Positions 1-7,252 of a stretch of 10,976 nucleotides of DNA are shown here, in pieces. The notes beneath the pieces were generated by a model that was not told where the DNA came from, did no database searches, and saw only the letters and a program-made list of their open reading frames with translations. The stretch is from Desulfurococcales archaeon (GTDB taxonomy: Archaea > Thermoproteota > Thermoprotei_A > Sulfolobales > Desulfurococcaceae): NCBI GenBank assembly GCA_015521265.1, contig WAON01000106.1, forward strand, positions 1 through 10,976. Reading direction: 5' to 3'. Made by a program: the position numbers and the translations under genes. Positions within the stretch are counted from its first letter, which is position 1. The number at the start of each line of letters is the position of its first letter.

Positions 1-735
1 GAGGCTATTCTTAGAAACGTTGAGATAGCTAGGAGGACGGGGAGGCCGATCTGTCAGGATACGGGCTTGATCCACTACTATGTAGAGGCAGGGGTTGACT
101 CCCCAATACTCCCCGATCTACAGGGTATCCTCGTTGAAGCTACTAGGAAGGCTACAAAGACTATACCCCTTAGGCCCAACACGGTTGATCCTATACGGCA
201 CGTTAACCCCGGCGATAATACTGGGAGGGGCGTACCAATTATTCACTGGGAACCGGTGAATGGTGATCGTGTAAGGATCCATATTGTGCCGAAGGGAGGC
301 GGATCCGAGGCCGTATCAGTGCTGAGGCTTCCACCGCCGGGTAGGGGTCTCGAAGCACTCCCCGAAATAGTTATCGACGCCGTATTAAACGCCGGCGCTA
401 AACCATGCCCCCCAACTATTGTTGGTGTTGGTATTGGTGGTGGGGCTGATACAGCATTGTATATTGCTAAGAAAGCTGCTAGCCTCCGAAAACTAGGCTC
501 GAGGAACCCGGATCCCTTCCTAGCAAGTCTCGAGAACGAGCTGGTTAAAGCCATTAACAGCCTAGGGATCGGTGTTATGGGCCTCGGAGGAAAAACTACT
601 GTTCTAGGAGTACACATAGACTACGCCTATCGGCACCCCGCCAACTATCCGGTGGGTATTGTTTTCCAGTGCTGGGCTACTCGTAGATCCCTAGTCGAGA
701 TAAGCCCTGGGGGCAGTATACTGGTAACCCAGTAG
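1..735 (+). CDS. fumA: Fumarate hydratase class I, alpha subunit (5'-partial)
   Basis: This is the cluster-bearing subunit of the two-subunit, oxygen-sensitive class I fumarase, which interconverts fumarate and (S)-malate in the cytoplasm. The frame is open to the first base of the window, so the N-terminus is missing. The visible 244 residues suggest that roughly 40 are lost, judged from the usual family length of about 280-290. Three cysteines sit where the family ligates its [4Fe-4S] cluster: Cys18 in PICQDTG, Cys136 in KPCPPT followed by a glycine-rich GVGIGGGAD loop, and Cys224 in FQCWATRR (numbered from window base 1). The GLGGKTT stretch near residue 195 is also typical. A TTG at base 67 could be mistaken for a start, but it lies after the essential CQDTG motif and is internal. 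The beta subunit follows after 22 bases. The related L-tartrate dehydratase TtdA is a possible alternative, but the malic enzyme and fumarate reductase context favours fumarase. Confidence 0.93.
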   Translation, partial: EAILRNVEIARRTGRPICQDTGLIHYYVEAGVDSPILPDLQGILVEATRKATKTIPLRPNTVDPIRHVNPGDNTGRGVPIIHWEPVNGDRVRIHIVPKGGGSEAVSVLRLPPPGRGLEALPEIVIDAVLNAGAKPCPPTIVGVGIGGGADTALYIAKKAASLRKLGSRNPDPFLASLENELVKAINSLGIGVMGLGGKTTVLGVHIDYAYRHPANYPVGIVFQCWATRRSLVEISPGGSILVTQ

Positions 736-757
736 TTTAAGGGGGGCTTAGAGTATC

Positions 758-1390
758 ATGGCTACTTATCATTTACGAACTCCCCTCAGCGAGGAGGATG
801 TTAGGAAGCTTAGGGTTGGGAATATAGTATATGTTACTGGTACTATTGTTACTGCTAGGGATTCGGCTCATCGTAGATTACTGGAGATTGTTGAGGGCGG
901 GGGTAAGCCCCCGATCGATCTTAGGGGTGGTGTGATCTATCACTGCGGCCCAGTAGTTGAGAAAACCCCTACTGGTTGGAGGGTTATAGCCGCTGGCCCC
1001 ACTACTAGTGCCCGGATGGAGATCTATGAAGCTGAGGTTATCGAGAAGCTCGGGGTAAGAATGATTATTGGGAAGGGCGGTATGGGGGAGAAGACTACGA
1101 GGGCTTGCATGGAGTATGGAGCAGTATACACGATATTCACCGGGGGCGCGGGTGCATTAGCGGCTAATGCTATAAAGGAGGTTGTAGGTGTTGAATGGCT
1201 GGATCTGGGTATTCCCGAAGCCCTCTGGATTTTCCATGTAGAAGATTTCGGCCCATTACTAGTAGCTATTGATAGTTATGGGAGAAACATTATATCTGAG
1301 AACATGGCTAGGGCTAGGGAGAGGAGGGACCAGATAGTAGGGAGGCTTGTCAATATTATAAAGTCTAAACACCCCGGGAAAACCGGGTAA
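758..1390 (+). CDS. fumB: Fumarate hydratase class I, beta subunit
   Basis: This is the partner of the upstream alpha subunit; together they form the fumarase active site. The 210 residues match the usual beta-subunit length. Family motifs appear in order: TARDSAHRR (32-40), YHCGP (61-65), GPTTSARM (80-87), GKGGMGEKT (105-113), the glycine-rich GGAGALAA (129-136), and EALW with VEDFGPLLVAIDSYG (about 154-175). The ATG start at 758 follows a GGGGGG purine run at 741-746, an acceptable though imperfect ribosome site. The gene ends in two consecutive stop codons (TAA TAG). The next gene, hdrA, begins 31 bases later, so fumarase and the Hdr block are probably co-transcribed. A TtdB (tartrate dehydratase) assignment cannot be excluded from sequence alone but is less likely here. 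Confidence 0.93.
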   Translation: MATYHLRTPLSEEDVRKLRVGNIVYVTGTIVTARDSAHRRLLEIVEGGGKPPIDLRGGVIYHCGPVVEKTPTGWRVIAAGPTTSARMEIYEAEVIEKLGVRMIIGKGGMGEKTTRACMEYGAVYTIFTGGAGALAANAIKEVVGVEWLDLGIPEALWIFHVEDFGPLLVAIDSYGRNIISENMARARERRDQIVGRLVNIIKSKHPGKTG

Positions 1391-1421
1391 TAGCATTTAT
1401 TGAGAGGGGTGTTTCACCGGC

Positions 1422-3383
1422 TTGGCGGAGATCGATTACTCGGAGCCCCGTATAGGTGTTTTCGTCTGTCATTGTGGGACGAATATTGCTGCTATTGTTG
1501 ATGTTAAGAAGGTTGTTGAAGAAGTCAAGAAGCTCCCCGGTGTAGTGCATGCCGAGGACTACATGTATATGTGTAGCGGGATCGGTCAGCAATTGATCAT
1601 TAACGCGATTAGGGAGAAGAAGCTTAACGGCGTAGTAGTAGCAGCTTGCACTCCCAGCCTCCACTATGAGACTTTTGCTCGAGCAGTTGAATCGGCTGGG
1701 CTGGATAAGCAGAGGTATGAGATTGTTTCTATTAGGGAATATTGTAGCTGGGTTCACTTCCACGATCGGAGGAGGGCTACTGAGAAAGCAGTCAGGATCA
1801 TAGCGGCGGCCGTTGCTAGGATTAGGAATAACCGCGTCTACAAGCCTATTAGGAGGAGGATCGTTAAGAAAGCACTAGTGATCGGTGGGGGTATCGCGGG
1901 CATGACTGCGGCGATAGACATCGCTAACGCCGGGATACCGGTGATCCTAGTCGAGAAGGAGCCAACAATTGGGGGCAGGATGATCCAGTTAAGCGTAACC
2001 TTCCCAACACTAGACTGTGCACAATGTACTATTACTCCAAAAATGGCTGAGGTAGGTAAACACCCCAATATTAAACTATATACTCTCAGCGAGGTAGTAG
2101 ATGTATCCGGGCACATAGGGAACTTCCACGTTAAGATTAGGAAGAAGCCCCGGATGGTCGATATCGAGGAGTGCCGCCTCTGCGGCTGGTGCTCCAACGC
2201 CTGCCCAGTCGAGGTGATTAACGAGTTTACTAGGGGGCTAAGTAAGAGGAAGGCAATATATCTACCCTTCCCCCAGGCAGTTCCCGCCGCATATGTTATC
2301 GATTCAGAGCATTGTACTAGGTGTGGTATGTGTGTCAAGGTCTGCCCGGTCAATGCGATCAATCTTGACGAGAAAGAGGAGATTATAGAGGAGGATGTTG
2401 GAGCTATAGTTGTAGCAACCGGCTTCGACTTATATGATGGTAGGAAACTGCCCGAGTACGGTTATGGTATTTACAAGAACGTTATCGATAGCCTACAGTT
2501 CGAGCAGTTAATTGTTCCAAGCGGCCCCACGAAGGGGAGGATTGTTAGGCTCAGCGATGGTAAGCCTGCTAAAACAGTGGTATTCATCCAATGCGCTGGG
2601 CAGAGGGATGTGAACCACCTGCCCTACTGTTCAAAGATCTGCTGTATGTATACCGCTAAGCAGGCATTGATGTATAAGTCGAAGGTTCCAGATGGTAAAG
2701 CCTACATATTCTACATAGATGTAAGGACGGCTGGTAAGGGATACGAGGAGTTCTATAGGAAAGTACAGGAGATACCGGGTATAACATATATCCGCGGAAG
2801 GGTTGGGAAGGTTTGGGAGGATGAAGACGGCAACCTCATTGTTACCGGCGTCGACACGCTAAGCGGGGAGTTGTTGAAGATCAAGGCTGACCTCGTAGTA
2901 CTAGCCCTGGGAATGGTTCCACAGCTGGACAGGGAATTGGCGGCTAAGCTCAAGATAAGCGTTGACGAGAACGGTTTCGCACAGGAGGTACACCCCAAGC
3001 TTAAACCAGTAGAGACAGAGGCTGGTGGAGTATATATTGCCGGCGCAGTTCAGGGGCCTAAGGATATTAGTGAATCAGTAGCTCAGGCTTCAGCTGCTGC
3101 ATCTAAGGTTATCCAGTTATTATCCAAGGATTACATTGAGAAAGACCCGCTCGTAGCAGAAGTTGATGAGTCCCGTTGTGATGGCTGCGGCTTGTGTGTA
3201 TCAACTTGTCCCTATGGAGCTATAAGCTTGGAGAATGGAGTTGCCCGGGTTAACGAGGTTGCTTGTGAGGGTTGCGGTATGTGTGCAGCGGCTTGCCCGG
3301 TTGGAGCAATTGATCTCCGGAATCTGACTGAGAAACACTTCGATGAAATGATCAAGGCTATCTACGGGGTGAAGAGTAGATGA
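1422..3383 (+). CDS. hdrA: Heterodisulfide reductase-type subunit A, bifurcation-type flavoprotein (HdrA)
   Basis: This 653-residue protein has the full methanogen HdrA architecture rather than the short Sulfolobales sHdr form. The N-terminal domain carries conserved cysteines (Cys16, 18, 51, 76, 108). A thioredoxin-reductase-like FAD domain starts with VIGGGIAG (153-160) and includes CAQC (199-202). An inserted ferredoxin domain has two CxxCxxCxxxCP motifs (251-261 and 298-308). An unusual cluster motif, C391-x11-C403-x3-C407-C408, matches the cluster of the HdrA FAD domain. The C-terminal ferredoxin domain has two more motifs (586-596, 615-625). In known HdrABC complexes this FAD splits electron pairs between ferredoxin and HdrB; that role here is inferred. 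The start is TTG at 1422: an in-frame TGA at 1401 excludes anything much further upstream, and GAGGGGTG (1404-1411) sits 10 bases before it. The stop overlaps the mvhD start (ATGA). Confidence 0.95.
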   Translation: MAEIDYSEPRIGVFVCHCGTNIAAIVDVKKVVEEVKKLPGVVHAEDYMYMCSGIGQQLIINAIREKKLNGVVVAACTPSLHYETFARAVESAGLDKQRYEIVSIREYCSWVHFHDRRRATEKAVRIIAAAVARIRNNRVYKPIRRRIVKKALVIGGGIAGMTAAIDIANAGIPVILVEKEPTIGGRMIQLSVTFPTLDCAQCTITPKMAEVGKHPNIKLYTLSEVVDVSGHIGNFHVKIRKKPRMVDIEECRLCGWCSNACPVEVINEFTRGLSKRKAIYLPFPQAVPAAYVIDSEHCTRCGMCVKVCPVNAINLDEKEEIIEEDVGAIVVATGFDLYDGRKLPEYGYGIYKNVIDSLQFEQLIVPSGPTKGRIVRLSDGKPAKTVVFIQCAGQRDVNHLPYCSKICCMYTAKQALMYKSKVPDGKAYIFYIDVRTAGKGYEEFYRKVQEIPGITYIRGRVGKVWEDEDGNLIVTGVDTLSGELLKIKADLVVLALGMVPQLDRELAAKLKISVDENGFAQEVHPKLKPVETEAGGVYIAGAVQGPKDISESVAQASAAASKVIQLLSKDYIEKDPLVAEVDESRCDGCGLCVSTCPYGAISLENGVARVNEVACEGCGMCAAACPVGAIDLRNLTEKHFDEMIKAIYGVKSR

Positions 3384-3805
3384 CTTGGGAGCCATGGCTT
3401 ATAGGATTCCTCGAGAAATGGACTGCTGGGTTAGCAGCTGAATCAGCCGGCGTTAACCGTGTAAGGTATTCTCCGAACATCGTATTAATCAACATACCAT
3501 GCCCCAGTAGGCTGAGCCCAGTGCACATCGTTAAAGCCTTCCTAGCAGGTGCTGATGGAGTATATATAGGGGGATCAATGCCTCCAGCGAACTGTCATTA
3601 CAAAGTAGGTAATTACAAGACGTTTAAACGAATGTACCTCCTCAAAAAACTCATGGCCCAGTTCGGCATCGAGCCTGAAAGGTTGAGGATGGATTGGTAT
3701 GTTTCACCAATGTATAGGGCTTTAGCGAAGAATATTGATGAATTCGTTGAAACGATTAAGAAGTTGGGCCCGATAACTAGTAGGGAGAGGGTAGATGGTT
3801 TATGA
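3380..3805 (+). CDS. mvhD: MvhD/FlpD-like delta subunit lacking most cluster cysteines
   Basis: The protein is 141 residues, about the usual length for MvhD, the small [2Fe-2S] protein that passes electrons from hydrogenase or formate dehydrogenase modules to HdrA. Family landmarks are present: AFLAGADGVYIGG, CHYKVGN (72-78), a GIEPERLRMDWYVS stretch, and KKLGPI near the end. However, of the five cysteines normal for the family only Cys41 (IPCPSR) and Cys72 (NCHY) remain. The N-terminal CxWC pair has become Glu12 and Thr15 (FLEKWT), and the GC of the GCHxxxCHY motif has become Ser66, with one extra residue in the loop. A normal [2Fe-2S] cluster is therefore unlikely, so the protein may be a structural linker. 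The start ATG overlaps the hdrA stop in ATGA, with GGGGTGA at 3366-3372 as ribosome site. The stop overlaps the mvhG start in the same way. Confidence 0.88.
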   Translation: MTWEPWLIGFLEKWTAGLAAESAGVNRVRYSPNIVLINIPCPSRLSPVHIVKAFLAGADGVYIGGSMPPANCHYKVGNYKTFKRMYLLKKLMAQFGIEPERLRMDWYVSPMYRALAKNIDEFVETIKKLGPITSRERVDGL

Positions 3806-4701
3806 GTGAAGGTTTAAGTATTGGTTTCCTCGAACTGACTGGTTGTAGTACATGTTTGGAAAACGTATTGTTACATGAGAAGCTATCGGGGATCCTGGGG
3901 GGACTGGGATCGGTTAAATACTGGCCGAGCCATGGCTACACCGAGGAGCCTGATAGTCTCGATGTGCTCTTCGTATCCGGGGCTGTTAGGAGTAGGGGGC
4001 AGGTTGAGAAGCTTAAGAAGCTCCGGGATAAGACTAGGGTACTGGTAGCTTATGGTACATGTTCCATATATGGTGGATTAATCGGCTTAACGGCTTTGAT
4101 CGATGCATCATCTAGAAGTGGTGAATTCCTAGAAACAGTTAAGACTGTCCCGGACATCGTTGAGCCGGATATCCTTGTAACCGGCTGCCCTCCAACTAGG
4201 GATCAACTGGATGAACTAGCAGGTGTGATCAAGGATTACCTGGAGAACGGGAAGCCTCGGGGCAAAGTGTTTATTGGTAATAGGAACAGCCTATGCAGAG
4301 ACTGCCCTAGGAAGCCCAGGGATCCCTATAGGTTTGAAATGCCCAGTATCAAGAGGGATCACGAACTGGTTGAGGATGATGGTAGGTGCTTCCTAGAGCA
4401 GGGGATCCTATGCCTAGGCCCGGTTACGAGTAGTGGTTGTGGACACCTCTGCATACTACGCGGTCGTCCATGTATGGGCTGCAATGGCCCGGCCCGTGGA
4501 GTTGTTGATCAGGGCCTCAACTATATATCATCGATCGGCTCGATACTGCTTAAGAGCATGGAGAGGATTAGGATGTTCGACTACTTCGCGGCTGAGATGG
4601 ATAAACTAGTAGACCCTATGGGATACCTATACCGCTACACTCTTCCAAAATCACTACTTACAGAGCTCGCATTAAAGAAGAGGGGTGTCGGTGAGAAGTG
4701 A
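3802..4701 (+). CDS. mvhG: F420-non-reducing (Mvh-type) hydrogenase small subunit, three [4Fe-4S] clusters
   Basis: This 299-residue protein matches the small, electron-wire subunit of group 3 soluble NiFe hydrogenases. All twelve expected cysteines are present. Those for the proximal cluster are Cys15 and Cys18 (TGCSTC), Cys87 (YGTCSIYGG) and Cys129 (TGCPPT). Those for the two further clusters are Cys165/168 (CRDCPR), Cys196 and Cys204 (CFLEQGILC), Cys213/217 (GCGHLC) and Cys224/227 (PCMGCNGP). There is no twin-arginine signal, so the protein should be cytoplasmic. Its integrity contrasts sharply with the downstream large subunit, which has lost its nickel site. It overlaps mvhD by ATGA at the start and the mvhA-like gene by GTGA at the end, suggesting translational coupling and fixed stoichiometry. 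Confidence 0.93.
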   Translation: MSEGLSIGFLELTGCSTCLENVLLHEKLSGILGGLGSVKYWPSHGYTEEPDSLDVLFVSGAVRSRGQVEKLKKLRDKTRVLVAYGTCSIYGGLIGLTALIDASSRSGEFLETVKTVPDIVEPDILVTGCPPTRDQLDELAGVIKDYLENGKPRGKVFIGNRNSLCRDCPRKPRDPYRFEMPSIKRDHELVEDDGRCFLEQGILCLGPVTSSGCGHLCILRGRPCMGCNGPARGVVDQGLNYISSIGSILLKSMERIRMFDYFAAEMDKLVDPMGYLYRYTLPKSLLTELALKKRGVGEK

Positions 4702-5969
4702 TCATAAACCCTGTACCAGGTATCGGTGAAGACGCTAGGCTAGTAATCGGCGAGGAGGATGGGAGGGTTAAGAGTGTTAGGCTTGAAGCAGTCAATAAGT
4801 TATTCATCGAAGAGGTTCTCAGGGGTAGGGCTTTAGAATTACTACCCAGTATAACACCCGTATTCTGCAGTAGTGATTCCTGGAGCTACACGGTTGCATC
4901 CGTTATGGCTGTAGAGGATGTACTCGGCAGGAAGCCTACTATTCCAGCATTAGGGCTTCGAAGGCTTGGATTACTACTAGAGATAATCGAGAACCACGTT
5001 AGAAATAACGCTTTCAAAACACTACCACTACTAGGAGTCGATGTACGCGGAGAAGCTTTAAGGATTCTCGGATACACTATTAGGATCAAGGAATTATTGA
5101 GTGGTAGGAGCATTAACCCAATAATATATGTTCCAGGAGGCGTATCCTGGAGGCCGGACGACAAATTAATAGGTGAGATGGCTGATTATGCCCGTAGATT
5201 ACTGGAGAAGATTACCGTTCATAGTAAGAAGCTTATCAGCAACCTCAAGAACAACGAGTTCTATAACAAGCTGATTAAACAAGAATTCAATCCTACTAGT
5301 TATATAGGTGTTATAGGTAGGAACGGCGAGCCGGGGATAATTAATGGCGAGATAGCATTGTTGAAGCCCGGCGGTGAAGTTGTGAAACTGGAGCTTAAGG
5401 ATTTATTGGATAAGCTTAGTGTCTCCAGTGAAGGGCTTAGTTACTGGGTTGAATTAAGCGGGGACGAACCCGTTAGATCTGGGCCTCTTGCAAGGTTGAA
5501 CATTGTACATGGTTATCCATCGGAGAATGCTTCCAGCATCTATGAGGAAATACTCTTAATTGCTGGGGGTAAACCAGTACATAACCCCTTCTATACTGTA
5601 CTAGCTAGGATTGCTGAATCAGTTTATGCTGCTGAGCTAGTTTATGAATCCCTTTCAGATACTGATTGGCTATCCGGATCACTAGTTAATCCTAAGGAGT
5701 CTCCGGGTAAGACTGGTTATAGCGTCGTCGATAGTGGTCGTGGGTTAATTATTCATAGTTATGTTGTTGACGGGAAACTAGTTGTTAGGGATCTATCAAT
5801 ATACACGCCATCACACTTCAACTATGCTGCTCTACGGAGGGACTTATCCCTCCTAACGGGTAGGGTTTTGGGTGATGAAACTGTAAGGTTGGCTGAAGCA
5901 TTGATTACATTGAGTGATCTATGTGTTTCCGAGCTAACCATTAACCCGGTCGTGAAGGGTGAGGGGTGA
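4698..5969 (+). CDS. Degenerate NiFe hydrogenase large subunit (MvhA-like), NiFe site lost
   Basis: This 423-residue protein takes the position of MvhA and is recognisably a hydrogenase large subunit. It has an INPVPGIGEDA N-terminus, a TPVFCSSDSWSY motif followed by an ASVMAVEDVLG helix, SGPLARLN (261-268), and a DLCVSELTI C-terminal motif. The catalytic residues are gone. The L1 motif RxCGxCxxxH reads V55-F-C57-S-S-D60-S-W-S-Y64. The L2 motif DPCxxCxxH reads D407-L-C409-V-S-E412-L-T-I415. The N-terminal RxEGH-type motif reads GIGED (8-12). The two normally bridging cysteines are thus Asp and Glu, while the first cysteine of each motif survives. The open frame, its length and its coupling to neighbours show it is maintained rather than decaying. 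It cannot hold a normal NiFe-(CN)2CO centre, so H2 activity is not expected. It may be a scaffold or a repurposed site, by analogy with complex I NuoD. The start is GTG at 4698, overlapping the mvhG stop. Confidence 0.88.
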   Translation: MIINPVPGIGEDARLVIGEEDGRVKSVRLEAVNKLFIEEVLRGRALELLPSITPVFCSSDSWSYTVASVMAVEDVLGRKPTIPALGLRRLGLLLEIIENHVRNNAFKTLPLLGVDVRGEALRILGYTIRIKELLSGRSINPIIYVPGGVSWRPDDKLIGEMADYARRLLEKITVHSKKLISNLKNNEFYNKLIKQEFNPTSYIGVIGRNGEPGIINGEIALLKPGGEVVKLELKDLLDKLSVSSEGLSYWVELSGDEPVRSGPLARLNIVHGYPSENASSIYEEILLIAGGKPVHNPFYTVLARIAESVYAAELVYESLSDTDWLSGSLVNPKESPGKTGYSVVDSGRGLIIHSYVVDGKLVVRDLSIYTPSHFNYAALRRDLSLLTGRVLGDETVRLAEALITLSDLCVSELTINPVVKGEG

Positions 5970-5971
5970 TC
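5961..5971 (+). promoter_or_regulatory. Ribosome binding site of hdrC containing the upstream stop codon
   Basis: GAGGGGTGATC matches the archaeal anti-Shine-Dalgarno (GATCACCTC) at most positions and lies 4-6 bases before the hdrC ATG. The TGA inside it (5967-5969) is also the stop of the mvhA-like gene, so terminating ribosomes sit on the next start signal. Confidence 0.7.
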
Positions 5972-5975
5972 GGTT

Positions 5976-6344
5976 ATGGGTGATGTAATAGATAAGATCA
6001 TAAAAATTAGTGGGCGTAACGTGAACCTATGCTACCAGTGCGGTATGTGTACTGCTGTTTGCCCGATGGCTGAGTACATGGATGTTAAGCCTCACCAGAT
6101 TATTAGGATGATCCAGCTTGGTGATGAGAGGGTTGTAGAGATCGATGCTGTATGGGTTTGTGCATCATGCATGGCCTGTGTTGATAGGTGTCCGAGGGAT
6201 GTTGGGCCCGGCATTATATTTGAAGCTGTTAGACTTGTATCGTTGAGGAAGGGTATTGATAAGATCGATTACAAGGCTATCGAGGACTTAGAAGCTGCCC
6301 CCACATTAGCAATGGTTACTGCTTCAAGGAAGTATACCGGGTGA
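5976..6344 (+). CDS. hdrC: Heterodisulfide reductase-type subunit C (HdrC), dicluster ferredoxin
   Basis: HdrC is the electron relay between HdrA and HdrB. The sequence shows two CxxCxxCxxxCP motifs, Cys19/22/25/29 (CYQCGMCTAVCP) and Cys62/65/68/72 (CASCMACVDRCP), each suited to a [4Fe-4S] cluster. They are separated by a helical stretch with VKPHQIIRMIQLGD, typical of HdrC. At 122 residues it is clearly shorter than methanogen HdrC (about 185), mainly through shorter ends; the cluster core is complete. The ATG at 5976 lies 6 bases after the mvhA-like stop, and that stop is inside its ribosome site. The hdrB gene follows almost immediately, so the C and B subunits are produced together as in other Hdr operons. 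Confidence 0.93.
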   Translation: MGDVIDKIIKISGRNVNLCYQCGMCTAVCPMAEYMDVKPHQIIRMIQLGDERVVEIDAVWVCASCMACVDRCPRDVGPGIIFEAVRLVSLRKGIDKIDYKAIEDLEAAPTLAMVTASRKYTG

Positions 6345-6346
6345 TC
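6339..6346 (+). promoter_or_regulatory. Ribosome binding site of hdrB containing the hdrC stop
   Basis: GGGTGATC includes the hdrC TGA stop (6342-6344). Two adjacent ATG codons follow at 6348 and 6351. The second has the more usual spacing, so the first residue of HdrB is uncertain by one. Confidence 0.6.
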
Positions 6347-6347
6347 A

Positions 6348-7232
6348 ATGATGGTTAATGATAAATACCTATATTTCCCGGGCTGTAGTGTTAAGAGGGA
6401 TGCTAAGAGCTATGAGAAGACCGCCTTCGACGTATTCGGTAAACTAGGGATTTGGGTTAAGGAACTCGATAAATGGTGGTGCTGCGGCGCTACATTCGGC
6501 TTAGCCGTCGATGATGTCGCTAGGCATCTCGGCAGCGTTAGATCCCTGATCCAGGCCGAGCAGGAGGGGGCCCGGTATGGTACTTATAAACTCTTAACCC
6601 TCTGCCCAATGTGTTACAACACGCTTAAACGCGTAAACCTATTATTGAAGAGGGATCCGGGTAAGCTGGATAATATCCGCAGGTATCTTAGGGATGAGAA
6701 CCTGGATTATAAGCTAAGCGTTGAAGTAGTACATGTATTACCTGTATTATACGAGCATAGGGATCTTATTAGGAAGAACATCGTGAGGGATGGATCTGGT
6801 ATTAGGGCTGCACCCTACTATGGCTGTACTCCGCTTAGGCCCCGGGAAGTTGCCGTTGATAACCCTGAGGCTCCGAGCATTATGCATGTAGTCCTTAAGA
6901 GTGCTGGTGTCCGGGTTGTTGATTTCCCCTTTAAAACGGAGTGTTGTGGAGCCTATGTTTATGCTTATAATAGGAAGGCTGTGATCGGCAAGAGCTCCAT
7001 GATCATACTTGGAGCTTATAAAGCGGGTGCTAACGTATTGGTAACGGTTTGCCCCCTCTGTCATTACAACTTGATGCTAGCCTATAATTCTATGAAGCAT
7101 AAGCCCCCGATCAAGATTATCTATCTAACAGAGCTCCTAGCCTACCTAATGGGCCTCGACGATAATATTCCCCCTGAAATCAAGTCTTTTTTAGACGGTT
7201 TAACCCCCAGCGTTGAGGGGGGTGGTGATTAG
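6348..7232 (+). CDS. hdrB: Heterodisulfide reductase-type subunit B (HdrB), two CCG cluster domains
   Basis: HdrB is the catalytic subunit that in methanogens reduces the CoM-S-S-CoB heterodisulfide at two non-cubane [4Fe-4S] clusters. Both CCG motifs are complete: C13-x31-C45-C46-x39-C86-x2-C89 and C160-x38-C199-C200-x34-C235-x2-C238. The 294-residue length is normal for the family. No coenzyme M or B genes are visible here and Thermoproteota are not known to make them, so the natural substrate is unlikely to be CoM-S-S-CoB. It could be another disulfide, or the subunit could simply relay electrons to the fumarate reductase encoded next. In methanogen TfrB an HdrB-like domain is fused to an SdhB-like domain; here the two are adjacent separate genes. 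The start is one of two tandem ATGs (6348/6351) just after the hdrC stop. Confidence 0.94.
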   Translation: MMVNDKYLYFPGCSVKRDAKSYEKTAFDVFGKLGIWVKELDKWWCCGATFGLAVDDVARHLGSVRSLIQAEQEGARYGTYKLLTLCPMCYNTLKRVNLLLKRDPGKLDNIRRYLRDENLDYKLSVEVVHVLPVLYEHRDLIRKNIVRDGSGIRAAPYYGCTPLRPREVAVDNPEAPSIMHVVLKSAGVRVVDFPFKTECCGAYVYAYNRKAVIGKSSMIILGAYKAGANVLVTVCPLCHYNLMLAYNSMKHKPPIKIIYLTELLAYLMGLDDNIPPEIKSFLDGLTPSVEGGGD

Positions 7233-7252
7233 GGTCTGGGTGGTGGAATAGG

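Noticed and set aside
67..69. TTG as start codon of the fumarase alpha gene
   Set aside because: The same frame is open upstream to base 1 and encodes the essential PICQDTG cluster motif, so the gene is cut by the window edge and this TTG is internal.
1838..2362. Minus-strand open reading frames such as this one (also at 243-617, 1365-1763, 2753-2998, 4886-5164, 6747-7064, 8950-9279, 10327-10752)
   Set aside because: All lie opposite strongly supported genes, their translations are low-complexity Ser/Pro/Ile-rich with no family motifs, and none has a convincing ribosome site.
4698..5969. Pseudogene call for the mvhA-like gene
   Set aside because: The frame is uninterrupted, has near-normal length, overlaps its neighbour with coupled stop/start, and substitutions concentrate in catalytic motifs rather than being random.
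3380..6344. A functional H2-oxidising Mvh hydrogenase-Hdr complex
   Set aside because: Gene order suggests it, but the large subunit lacks two of four nickel-ligating cysteines and MvhD lacks most cluster cysteines.
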